64,000 nucleotides of DNA, taken from assembly GCA_016213325.1 (NCBI GenBank), contig JACRAY010000005.1:124001-188000 (forward strand), read 5' to 3'. The notes beneath the pieces are model-generated. The model saw nothing but the letters and a program-made list of their open reading frames with translations, was not told the DNA's origin and did no database searches. Below are positions 16,816-25,600 of the stretch, piece after piece. Both the position numbers and the translations under genes were made by a program. Source of the stretch: Burkholderiales bacterium. Its GTDB lineage: Bacteria > Pseudomonadota > Gammaproteobacteria > Burkholderiales > Burkholderiaceae_C. The number at the start of each line of letters is the position of its first letter. The first letter of the stretch is position 1.

Positions 16816-17511
16816 CTATCGATCGGGCTGGACGCGGCCGGCAGCCACGTCGCGGACAAACCCTGCATTATCGACCCGCAGGTCGTTGCCGTTGCGCTCC
16901 ACGATCCCGCGGCTTTGCAACAACTGGAACACGCGTGTCACGGTTTCGCGGCTCGCGTTGACCATGATGGCCAGTTCCTGGTGGGTCGGCGCATTGCGCA
17001 CCCACACGCGGCCGTCGGGGGCGGTCACCAGCAGCAGCTCGAGCTGCGCGCACACGCGCTGCACCGGGTTGGTCATGCCCAGGATGCGCCGCTGGCTGCT
17101 GGTCTGGCGCAGGCGCAGCGCCAGGCTGGTGGTCAGCGACTCGGCCACCCGGGCACTCGCGAACAGGATGGGCCGCACCAGGTCGCGCGGCACGAACAGC
17201 ACCTGCGAGCGGGCCACCGCCGTCACGAACACCGGCTGCGGCTGCCCGTCGATGACCGGGATGTCGCCGAAATAGTCGCCCGGGTTCACGAAGTTCAGGC
17301 CGACCTCGCGGCCGTCCATGGTGAAATCCACTGCCTGCAGCCGCCCGTCGAGCAGGAAGCACAGGGCAATGCCCTCGGCGCCCTTTTGCAGCACCACTTC
17401 GCGCTTGGCGAACAGCTTGGCCGACGTGTGGTGCGCCAGGTGCGCCAGCGTCACCTGCGGCAGGCTGGCCAGCAAGGGCAGCTGCTCGAGGAGGTGGGCG
17501 GGAACCGGCAT
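16816..17511 (-). CDS. Crp/Fnr family transcriptional regulator
   Basis: The 231-aa protein has an N-terminal cyclic-nucleotide-type beta roll (residues about 15-120), a dimer helix and a C-terminal HTH (about 170-205). The recognition helix reads N-A-S-R188-E189-T-V-T-R193, keeping the Arg-Glu-x-x-x-Arg set with which E. coli CRP reads TGTGA. The phosphate-binding cassette is degenerate: FGDIPVIDGQPQPVFVTA has Asp where CRP has Glu and lacks the cAMP-phosphate Arg-Ser-Ala. There is no N-terminal Cys cluster, so it is not an Fe-S FNR. It is divergent from fecR, with a consensus TGTGA-N6-TCACA site between, suggesting autoregulation. Confidence 0.9.
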   Translation of the reverse strand: MPVPAHLLEQLPLLASLPQVTLAHLAHHTSAKLFAKREVVLQKGAEGIALCFLLDGRLQAVDFTMDGREVGLNFVNPGDYFGDIPVIDGQPQPVFVTAVARSQVLFVPRDLVRPILFASARVAESLTTSLALRLRQTSSQRRILGMTNPVQRVCAQLELLLVTAPDGRVWVRNAPTHQELAIMVNASRETVTRVFQLLQSRGIVERNGNDLRVDNAGFVRDVAAGRVQPDR

Positions 17512-17572
17512 GTAAGGGGAGCGTGCGGGCGAAAAGCGCCTGATGATATGCGGTGGGACGCCCGTGCGCCGA

Positions 17573-17615
17573 TGTGATCACGCTCACAACCCCAAAGCTG
17601 GGCTTGCTGTTAAAT
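17573..17615 (+). promoter_or_regulatory. CRP-type site and -10 element upstream of fecR-cyclase operon
   Basis: TGTGATCACGCTCACA (17573-17588) is a perfect TGTGA-N6-TCACA palindrome. Its centre lies 29.5 bp before the -10-like TTAAAT (17610-17615), so with a start about 7 bp further on the site would be near -41.5, the class II activator position. The crp-like gene starts 61 bp away on the other strand. The same geometry recurs at 22574-22617 and 31454-31496. Confidence 0.7.
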
Positions 17616-17654
17616 TCCCCGAGGCGGCCTTTGGCTGGCCCTTGCCGTTGCCCC

Positions 17655-19067
17655 ATGAAAATGAATCGCCTTCGCTTTCGCATGCTGAGTGTCCCGCTGG
17701 CCGCGGCGCTCGCCGTGGCCGCGGCGCAGGCGGACACCAGCCGCCCGCAGGACCGCCCGGTGGGCGAGATCACCATGAGCGTAGGCCCCGTCACCCGCAC
17801 CTCGGTGCAGGGTGTCGCCGAGCGGGTCACGCGCGGCAGCCGCATCCTGCCGGGCGACCGGCTCGACACGGCGGACGGCGGGCACGTGCACATCCGGTTC
17901 ATCGACGGCGCGATGCTCAGCGTGCGCCCCGGCAGCCGCCTGCTGGTGCAGGACTACCAGTTCGACCCGCAGCAGGTGGCGAAGTCGCTGGTGCGCTTCA
18001 AGCTCGAATACGGCGTGGCCCGCGCGATTTCCGGCGCGGCCGCCGAAGGCGCCAAGGACCGCTTCCGCCTGAACACGCCGCTGGTCGCCATCGGCGTGCG
18101 CGGCACCGACTTCGTCGTGCGTTCGGGCGAATTCAACACCACGGCCGCGGTGAACCAGGGCGCGATCGTGATGGCGCCGCTGGGCGAAGGCTGCAACGCC
18201 CAGTCGCTCGGCCCCTGTGCCTCGGCCACGGCACGGCTGCTGTCGGCCGACATGGGCCGCATGCTGGTCGAGTTCCGCCCGGCGCTGCAGCAGCCCGAAG
18301 TGCGGCCGCTGCAGGCCACCACGTTTGCCACCCACATCGAGCCCAACGGCCCCGGCCCGGCGCCGGGCCCGGGCGGCGGCGTTGCGGTGGCGTCGGCAGC
18401 GCCTGCGCCCCAGCCGGGCACAGGCCCCGGACTCGCTCCCTCGCCGCCGACCGAACTGGCCAGCGCCGTGCTGGTGCAGGACGCCGTGCAGGCCGCCATC
18501 GACGCGGGCAGTGCGACGCCGCCGCCGCCGCCCCCGCCGCCGCCTCCCCCCCCGCCGCCGCCCCCGCCGCCGCCTGCGCTGCAGTGGGGCCGCTGGTCGG
18601 CCATCGCCTCGACGGGCGACACCATGTCCATCAACCGCGCCGACGCCTCGCAGGGCCGCGCGGTCACGGTGGGCAACCTCGAATGGTCGCTGTACCGCGC
18701 GCCGGCCAACCAGGCCGAGCTGGACCGCGGCCTGGGTGCCTACAACTTCTCGCTGGACCAGGCGTTCGCCCAGTACAACCTGAATGGCCAGCAGTCGCAG
18801 GCCACGGTGCAGGGCGGCGTGCTGTCCATCGACTTCGTGCGCAGCAACTTCTCCACGCAACTGCAGGTGGCGCATGCGCTGACCGGGCAGGTCACCATCA
18901 ACGGCGGCGGCTTCGTGCGCAGCGACGGCATCTTCGTGGACCGCACGCAGCCCGGGCTGGCGATTGCCGGCGCGGCGGCCGTCGACGGCAAGACGGCGGG
19001 CTACTTCTTCGAGAAGTCCATCAACGGCGGCCTGCTGTCGGGCCTTACCCTGTGGTCGCGGCCATGA
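17655..19067 (+). CDS. FecR-domain periplasmic protein with polyproline linker
   Basis: The 470-aa protein has a Sec signal peptide (cleavage after AQA, about residue 26) and a FecR-type domain. Its LPGDRLDTADGGHVHIRFIDGAMLSVRPGSRL and VAIGVRGTDFVV stretches are typical of the DUF/FecR family paired with CHASE2 cyclases. A run of about 19 prolines (18518-18574) separates it from a beta-rich C-terminal domain of about 155 residues. It probably senses or scaffolds in the periplasm and passes a signal to the downstream CHASE2 protein. The start is ATG 17655; no strong ribosome site is visible. It overlaps the cyclase gene by 4 nt. Confidence 0.85.
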   Translation: MKMNRLRFRMLSVPLAAALAVAAAQADTSRPQDRPVGEITMSVGPVTRTSVQGVAERVTRGSRILPGDRLDTADGGHVHIRFIDGAMLSVRPGSRLLVQDYQFDPQQVAKSLVRFKLEYGVARAISGAAAEGAKDRFRLNTPLVAIGVRGTDFVVRSGEFNTTAAVNQGAIVMAPLGEGCNAQSLGPCASATARLLSADMGRMLVEFRPALQQPEVRPLQATTFATHIEPNGPGPAPGPGGGVAVASAAPAPQPGTGPGLAPSPPTELASAVLVQDAVQAAIDAGSATPPPPPPPPPPPPPPPPPPPALQWGRWSAIASTGDTMSINRADASQGRAVTVGNLEWSLYRAPANQAELDRGLGAYNFSLDQAFAQYNLNGQQSQATVQGGVLSIDFVRSNFSTQLQVAHALTGQVTINGGGFVRSDGIFVDRTQPGLAIAGAAAVDGKTAGYFFEKSINGGLLSGLTLWSRP

Positions 19068-21076
19068 TGCGCGGCTCCTGGCTTGCCCGCCCGTGGCGCC
19101 TGCGCGCGCTGGCCCTCGTCGTGGCATTGGCCGCGTGGGCTGTGCTGGCGCTGCTGGTGCCCGGTGCATTGCACCAGGCCAACGAGCGCGCCACCGACGT
19201 CGTCTGGCGCCTGGGCGCCGACACCCAGCCGGAACGCCGCGTGGTGGTGGTCGACATCGACGACGCCAGCGTGCAGCGCATCGGCCCGTGGCCGTGGCCG
19301 CGCGAGACGCAGGCCCGGCTGGTCAACGCGCTGCGCGAGCAGGGCGCGGCACTGCAGCTGTACGACATCGTCTTCCCCGACCAGCGCGCCGGGGGTGAAA
19401 AGCTGGCCGCCGCCGTGCAGGCGTCGCAACCCGAGTCGCCGGTGGTGCTGGCCCAGGTGTTCGCGCTGCACCGCGAGTATTCGCAGGCCGCGGGCCAGCT
19501 GGCCGGCGCCTTGCCCGGCACGGGCTGCCTGCCGATGGCCGCCCGCGCCACGGGCTACGTGGCCAACGCTGCGGGCCTGACCGACCGTGCCGGCCACGTC
19601 ACGCCGCGCCTCGACGCCGACGGCGCGGTGCGCCGCATGCCGGCCGTCGTCTGCTACCAGGGCCGCAACTACCCGGCACTGGCGCTTTCCGGTTTGCTGT
19701 CACTCGAGCCTGCAACGGTCGCGACGCCGCTGGTCGTCGAACCCGGCAAGGGGCTGTTCGACCCCGCGTGGACCGTCACGCTGCCGGCGATGCCGCAGGT
19801 GCGCCTGCCGCTCGACGCGGCGGGCGATGCACGGGTGCCGTACCACAAGGCGCGCAGCGCCCTGGTGTCCATCTCCGCATCCGACGTGATGGAAGGGCGC
19901 CTCGCGCAGCCTGACCTGCTGCGCGGTGCCTGGGTGCTGGTGGGCGCTTCCGCCTTCGGGCTGGGCGACACCGTGCCCACGGCACTGGGCGGTGCCGTGA
20001 GCGGGGTCGAAGTGCATGCGCAACTGCTGGCCGGCATGCTGGACGAGCGGGTGCCTTTCACGCCGCGCGCCGCCGGCGGCCTGCAAGTGGCATGGGTGGC
20101 ATTGGCTATCGCGCTGCTGCTGGCGTTGAGCTGGAGCGGCCCGGTCAGCGCCAGCCGCCGTGTGTTGTGGGTGCCGCTGGCCGGGTTGGCGCTGGCGGGC
20201 ATCACCTTCGCCGTGCACGGCGCTGCGTTGCTGGGCCTCGGCTGGTGGCTGGGCTGGGCGCACGCCGCACTGGCCATTGCACTGGCCGGGCTTTGCCTGG
20301 GGCTGGCCGAACATGGCCGCAGCCTGGCCGAAAAGGGCCTGCTGTTCCGCAACCTTTCGAGTTACCTGCCCGCGCCGGTGGCCCAGCGCGTCGCGCTGGC
20401 CGAGCCCAGCGGCGAGATCGAGGCCGAGCGGCGCGACGTGACCGTAGTCGTGGCCGACATCCGCAACTTCTCGGCCTTCTGCGAGGCGCGCAGTCCCGAA
20501 GACGCAGCACGCGTGCTGCACCGGTTCTTCAGCAGCGCCATCGCCATCGTCGAGGCGCGCGGGGGCACGGTGGAAGAAATGGTGGGCGACACGCTCATTG
20601 CCGTCTTCAACGGCTCGCGGCCCTGCGACAAGCATCCCATCGAAGGTCTCGCGGCCGCGCGCGAAATCTGGCTGACGTGCAGCGAAGAGCTGCCCAACCT
20701 GGACCCCAAGCATGGGCTGGAGCCGCTGGCGCTGGGCGTGGGCGTCGAAAGCGGCATGGCGCTGGTGGGCAGCTACGGGCCGGTCGGGCGCCGCGTGCAT
20801 TCGGTGCTGGGCCAGACGCTCACCATTGCGCTCAGGCTGCAGGGCATGACGGCCGACCTCGCGTACCCGGTACTGGTCGGCAGCGAGACGGCGCAGCGCG
20901 TCGGCGTTCCTTTCGAGCAGAGCGAGCTGGCACTCAAACCATTGGGACAATTCCTTCTGGCCGGGTTGCGGCACGGCACCAAAGTATTTACACTCCGCAG
21001 CTTGTTGCAGCCGGGCAGCGATGCCGAGCAGCAATCCCTGCGTTACCTCGGGCAGCAGAACACCAACGCGGTCTGA
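19064..21076 (+). CDS. CHASE2-domain class III nucleotide cyclase with atypical catalytic residues
   Basis: The 670-aa membrane protein has one N-terminal TM helix (about 15-34), a periplasmic CHASE2 sensor (about 40-335), about three TM helices (340-412) and a cytoplasmic class III cyclase domain (about 455-640). The metal-binding aspartates D465 (VVADIRNF) and D509 (VGDTLIAVF) are present. The usual purine-specifying Lys of K-F-x-G-D is Glu505. The usual Asp of D-Y-T is Val578, and the transition-state Asn of V-N is Thr587, while Arg591 is kept. It may prefer GTP, act as a receptor only, or have low activity. It is co-transcribed with FecR and the TPR protein. Confidence 0.85.
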   Translation: MMRGSWLARPWRLRALALVVALAAWAVLALLVPGALHQANERATDVVWRLGADTQPERRVVVVDIDDASVQRIGPWPWPRETQARLVNALREQGAALQLYDIVFPDQRAGGEKLAAAVQASQPESPVVLAQVFALHREYSQAAGQLAGALPGTGCLPMAARATGYVANAAGLTDRAGHVTPRLDADGAVRRMPAVVCYQGRNYPALALSGLLSLEPATVATPLVVEPGKGLFDPAWTVTLPAMPQVRLPLDAAGDARVPYHKARSALVSISASDVMEGRLAQPDLLRGAWVLVGASAFGLGDTVPTALGGAVSGVEVHAQLLAGMLDERVPFTPRAAGGLQVAWVALAIALLLALSWSGPVSASRRVLWVPLAGLALAGITFAVHGAALLGLGWWLGWAHAALAIALAGLCLGLAEHGRSLAEKGLLFRNLSSYLPAPVAQRVALAEPSGEIEAERRDVTVVVADIRNFSAFCEARSPEDAARVLHRFFSSAIAIVEARGGTVEEMVGDTLIAVFNGSRPCDKHPIEGLAAAREIWLTCSEELPNLDPKHGLEPLALGVGVESGMALVGSYGPVGRRVHSVLGQTLTIALRLQGMTADLAYPVLVGSETAQRVGVPFEQSELALKPLGQFLLAGLRHGTKVFTLRSLLQPGSDAEQQSLRYLGQQNTNAV

Positions 21077-21102
21077 ATCCGCAACGCCCGGGACCTGTTC
21101 TC

Positions 21103-22542
21103 GTGGCTGTCACATCTCCAAACTTGGCGTCGTTCCCGCGGAGGCGGGCCAGCGCGTCGCACCTGCTAGCGCTTGCCGTCCTGTTCGCGCCATCCATCGT
21201 GGCCGCACAGCAGGACGCCTGCGCCCTCCAGCCGCAATATCCCCTGCCACCGGCCAACGGTGAACTGCGTGCGCTCTCCGAGCGGATCGAGCGCGTGGCC
21301 AACGACCCCGGCTGCCTGGCCGATGCCGGCTTCCACGCGTGGCGTGGCGCCGTGCTCATGTCGCTGGGCCGTTCGCTCGAGGCGGTGGAGCCGCTGGAGC
21401 GGGCGCTGCTGACCAACCCGCTCCTGTTCGGCGCCCAGATGGACCTGGCGCAGGCCCACGCCCTGCAAGGCGACCGCGCCTCCGCCATCGCCCTGCTGCA
21501 GGACCTGCGCGACCGCGCGGAAGTGCCCGCCGGCATGAGCCTGCGGCTGGACCGCGAGATCGCCGCCCTGCAGGCAGCCGCACGCCGCCCCGCGCTCGCG
21601 GCGGGGCAATGGCAGCACTCGTGGCAGCTCGCCACGCTGGCGGGGTACGACACCAACCTGAACAACGCGCCCAGCGCGACCGAGATCACGCTCACGCTGC
21701 CGCAGGGCGACGTGACCCTGCCGCTCGACCCGTCGTCGCAGCCGAAGAAGGGTGCGGCGCTGCTGGCGGCCGCGCAGTGGCAGGGGCTGAAGCCCGCCGG
21801 GCAGTCGGTGTGGGTGCTGCAGGCCGACATGCGATCGCGCCACACCGGCGACCACGCCACCGGCTGGCAGCAGACCGACTTTGCCGCCAACTGGCTGCAG
21901 GCCCCGCTGGCGCCGCGGCAATGGGTGGCACGGGGCGGGGCCAGCTACTTCCGATTCGGCGGCGCCACGGTGCTGTGGGCCACCCGCGCAAGCCTGCAGT
22001 ACCAGTGGGAAGGCACGGCGGCTTCGCTGGGCGGCCTGGGCGTCACCTGCCGTCCGTCGGCCGGCGGCGAATTCGAGCGGCGGCTGTACCCGGCCAGCCG
22101 CAACCTGGACGGCTACTACCGGGGCGGCACGGCCGGCGTGCTATGCCGGCCGGCGGCCGAGGAACCGTGGGCGCCTTCGGTCTTCAGCGTGCAGGCCCGC
22201 CTGGGCGAAGAGCAGCCCTTCGACGCGAAGCGGGCCGGCAGCGTCTACCGGCGCCAGGAGCTGCGCGGCCACTGGGAAGGGCGGCTGCCCTGGCGGCAGG
22301 CCCAGTACACGGTGCGCTGGTCCAGCACGCGCCAGGCCGACTCGGCGCCCTATAGCGTGCTGCTTGGCAACGAGGCCCGCCGTACCCTGCGCCACACCCT
22401 GCAGCTCGAGACGGCATGGCCTATCAACCAAGGGTTATCCCTGATCACCCAGATGGAGGGTGGCATACAGCGCAGCAACCTGCCTGCATTCGCCAGCCGG
22501 CAACTGGGCCTGTACCTCGGCCTACGCTGGGAGTCGATGTAA
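21103..22542 (+). CDS. TPR protein with C-terminal outer-membrane beta-barrel
   Basis: The 479-aa product has a signal peptide (LLALAVLFAPSIVAAQ) after an unusual Arg-rich start, then two or three TPR-like repeats (about 60-165). A C-terminal region of about 310 residues follows, with alternating hydrophobic strands rich in Trp and Tyr, beginning ATLAGYDTNLNNAPS and ending in an aromatic strand (LYLGLRWESM). This is the TPR-plus-barrel plan of surface-lipoprotein-assembly modifier (Slam/DUF560)-like proteins. The start is most likely GTG 21103, or TTG 21124. It ends the fecR-cyclase operon and may help place surface proteins, which fits the next gene. Confidence 0.65.
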   Translation: MAVTSPNLASFPRRRASASHLLALAVLFAPSIVAAQQDACALQPQYPLPPANGELRALSERIERVANDPGCLADAGFHAWRGAVLMSLGRSLEAVEPLERALLTNPLLFGAQMDLAQAHALQGDRASAIALLQDLRDRAEVPAGMSLRLDREIAALQAAARRPALAAGQWQHSWQLATLAGYDTNLNNAPSATEITLTLPQGDVTLPLDPSSQPKKGAALLAAAQWQGLKPAGQSVWVLQADMRSRHTGDHATGWQQTDFAANWLQAPLAPRQWVARGGASYFRFGGATVLWATRASLQYQWEGTAASLGGLGVTCRPSAGGEFERRLYPASRNLDGYYRGGTAGVLCRPAAEEPWAPSVFSVQARLGEEQPFDAKRAGSVYRRQELRGHWEGRLPWRQAQYTVRWSSTRQADSAPYSVLLGNEARRTLRHTLQLETAWPINQGLSLITQMEGGIQRSNLPAFASRQLGLYLGLRWESM

Positions 22543-22573
22543 GAAAACAACGCACCGGCTACCCCCAATCGGC

Positions 22574-22617
22574 TGTGATTGGAATCACACCGGGGGCCAA
22601 ACGGCTTTGTCTATACT
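22574..22617 (+). promoter_or_regulatory. CRP-type class II promoter of secreted repeat protein 1
   Basis: TGTGATTGGAATCACA (22574-22589) is a perfect TGTGA-N6-TCACA site. The -10 hexamer TATACT is at 22612-22617, 30.5 bp from the site centre, placing the site near -42 relative to a start at about 22624. There is no recognisable -35, as expected for an activator-dependent promoter. The same TATACT and spacing occur at 31454-31496. Confidence 0.75.
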
Positions 22618-22626
22618 CTCGCCTGA

Positions 22627-22649
22627 ATTGGGCTCAGTCCGTGCCCAAT
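22627..22649 (+). promoter_or_regulatory. 5'-end mRNA hairpin of secreted protein 1
   Basis: ATTGGGC (22627-22633) pairs with GCCCAAT (22643-22649) across a 9-nt loop. It begins within a few nucleotides of the predicted transcription start and 36 nt before the start codon. A 5'-terminal hairpin of this type commonly protects abundant mRNAs from decay. Confidence 0.4.
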
Positions 22650-22684
22650 CCAAACAATTTTCAATCCGACAACGGAGATCCTGA

Positions 22685-25600
22685 ATGGCAATCACTGCTA
22701 ATGAACGCGGCAACATCCTGGAACTGCTGGTCCTGATGTTCGACGCCACGCCTGGCGGTTACCTCGACGACGTGGTGGCCGTGTACGAAGCGGTTGGTCA
22801 TAACCTGGCGCAGCTGGCGAACCTGCTTGGCAGCACGCCGGCGTTCCAGTCGCTGCACCCCAACTTCCAGACCGCAGACGAATTCGCCACGGACTTCCTG
22901 TCCACGGTGGGCCTGGAAGGCGACGTGCAGGCGCGCCAGTGGGTCATCGCCAACTTCAATGCTGGCCTGACCAAGGCGCAGATCATGATGGCCGGCTGGA
23001 ACTACCTGGACAACCTGCCCGTCGGTGCGGCAGCCCAGTACGTGGTGGCCGCCGAGATCATGCACAACAAGGCCGAAGTGTCGCTGTACTACTCGGTGAC
23101 CACCGGTGGCGGCTCGCTCGACCTGGGCGAACTGCAGTCCATCATCGCCAACGTGGACGAGACGCAAGCCAGCGTGGACGCCGCGATCGACGCGATCGAC
23201 GACGACCTGGCGTCCGGCCCCATCCTGACCGTGGGCCAGGACAACATCCACATCTTCGGCGATGACCCGGTCAACATCACCGGCGTGGTCGACGGCGACG
23301 CCGACGACTTCCTTGGCAACGGCCAGAGCACCTACTCCGCCGGCGACACCATCATCGGCAACAACAACACCAACCTGAACCTGACGGTGGTGGAAGGCGG
23401 CAACGCCCAGTTCGCCCAGGTGCAGAACATGGAGGCGGTGAACATCTACGCCGCCACCAACGGCACGGGCATCACCTTCAACGCCGCCGCGTGGGAAAAC
23501 ATCGGTGTCGTGTCGCTGAACGACGGCGTCGACGGCCTGGCCGTGTTCCTGAACAACCTGGACGCCGGCATCGACATGCAAGTCATGAACGTGACGGGCT
23601 CCATGTCGGCCAGCATCGACACCGACAACGGCAACCTGTACGTCCGCATCGCCAACCTCGACGAAGGCACCGAAGGCATCCTGGCGCAGGCCGAAGCCGA
23701 CGGCAACGTGACGATCTCCGGCGTCGACATGGTGTCGGCCTCGATCTTCGACAACAACGGCGTGTCGCTGGGCGATGTGATGGTCACCATGGGCAACACG
23801 TCGTATTTCGGCGCGTTCTTCTCGGATGACGCGGCCATCATCAACGGCACCCTGGACGTCACCCTCGGCGACAGCTCCACGTTCAGCTTCTCCGCGTGGG
23901 ATCTCGACAAGGGCGGCATGACCGTCGGTGCCATCGACGTCACGGCCGGCGACAACTCGTTCATCGACATCTCGGTGACCGACTCCAACACCGGCACCGT
24001 CGATATCGGCGGCATCTCTGCTGTGGCGGGCAATTCGTCCACCATCGAGCTGTTCATCTCGTCGGACGCTTCCAGCGAGGAATTCAACGTCGCCCTCGGC
24101 AACGTCAACATGACCGCCGGCGACAGCGCGTCCATCGACATGTGGGTCGGCATCGAGGGCGAAGACCTGTCGGGCCAGATCACCGCCGGCATGATCACCG
24201 CCGTCGCGGGCGACTCGTCTTCGGTCTCCATCACGTTCGACGGCTATGCCGGCGACAACGCCTACGACGGCGGCGTCTCGGTCGACGGCGTCAGCGTGAT
24301 GATGGGCGACAGCTCGTATGCCTACGTGAACTTCGAAACCTTCACGGCAGCATCGATCGGCGACGTCGACATTACCTTCGGTGACTGGGGTACCGCCACC
24401 CTGACCGTGACGGACATGTCCACGGCCGATGTCGGTGACGTCACCATCACGGGCGGCATTGCCGGCTCGGCCTTCGCCTATTTCTACGACATGGGCGAAC
24501 TGAACCTGGGCAACGTCTCGATGTCCGTCGGCGATGCCGGCGAAGACGGCGAAGACATGGTCGGCGGCTATGTGTCGCTGAGCCTGTGGGAAGTCGGCGC
24601 CGCCACGGTGGGCGACGTCACCCTGAGCGCCGGGGTTTCCGGCAGCGCTTACTTCTACGCATGGGGCACCGGCGACGCCAGCACCCTCACCGTCGGCGAC
24701 GTGTCGCTGATGGCCGGTGGCGACGCCTCGGTCTCCATCTCTGACCACAACTCCACCACCCTGGGCAACGTCACGGTGCACGGCGGCGCGGCTGCGACCA
24801 ACTGGGCCGGCGGCTACTTCTACGTCGAAGGCGTGGGCACCGACTCCGAAATCACCATCGGCGACATCGACGTTGCGGCTGAAGCGGGCAATGCCTACGC
24901 GTCGGTCGACAACTGGCTGGACGGAGCGGGCGAAGACGTGGAACTGAACGCCGGCGCCGTCACGGTGGGCAATGTTTCCGTGGTGGCCGGCGACGACGCC
25001 GAAGCCTTCTTCTACGTGTGGCAGAACGCCAATGGCGTCGCGTACACCACCGAAGAAGAAACCCCCACGCTGACCAACGCCACCATGGGTGACGTGACGG
25101 TCGGCAACGTGAGCCTGATGGCCGGCAACGTGAGCAGCATCGACGCCACCGCGGGCGCCTCGTTCAGCATCGAGAACTATGCCAACACCGGCATGGCTGG
25201 CAACCTGACGGTCGGCGACGTGACCCTGGAAGTCGGCAACGGCTTCGTGAGCGGCACGCTGGAATCCAACGCCTACGCCTGGGTTGGCATCAACCAGTGG
25301 GGTGGCGCCGGCGCCGGCGACCTCACGGTGGGTGACATCAGCCTGACCGGCGGCGACTTCGCCGACCTGTCGGTGTCGATCACCGGTTACGCCTGGAACT
25401 CGGGCGCGGCGATGGGCAACTTCACCGTGGGTGACGTCAGCTTCGTCGGCGGCGAGTCGGCCTATGTGCAGTTCGACGCCTGGTGGGCGGCTACCGACGC
25501 CGGCGAAGACGGCGGCGCGACGGTGGGCGACATGACCGTGGGCGTGGTGAGCGTGGACGTTGCGCAGGACGCGACGATCTCGATCAGCATCACCCATTCG

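Noticed and set aside
16816..17511. Calling the Crp/Fnr protein an oxygen-sensing FNR
   Set aside because: It lacks the N-terminal cysteine cluster, and its recognition helix matches CRP (TGTGA) rather than FNR (TTGAT).
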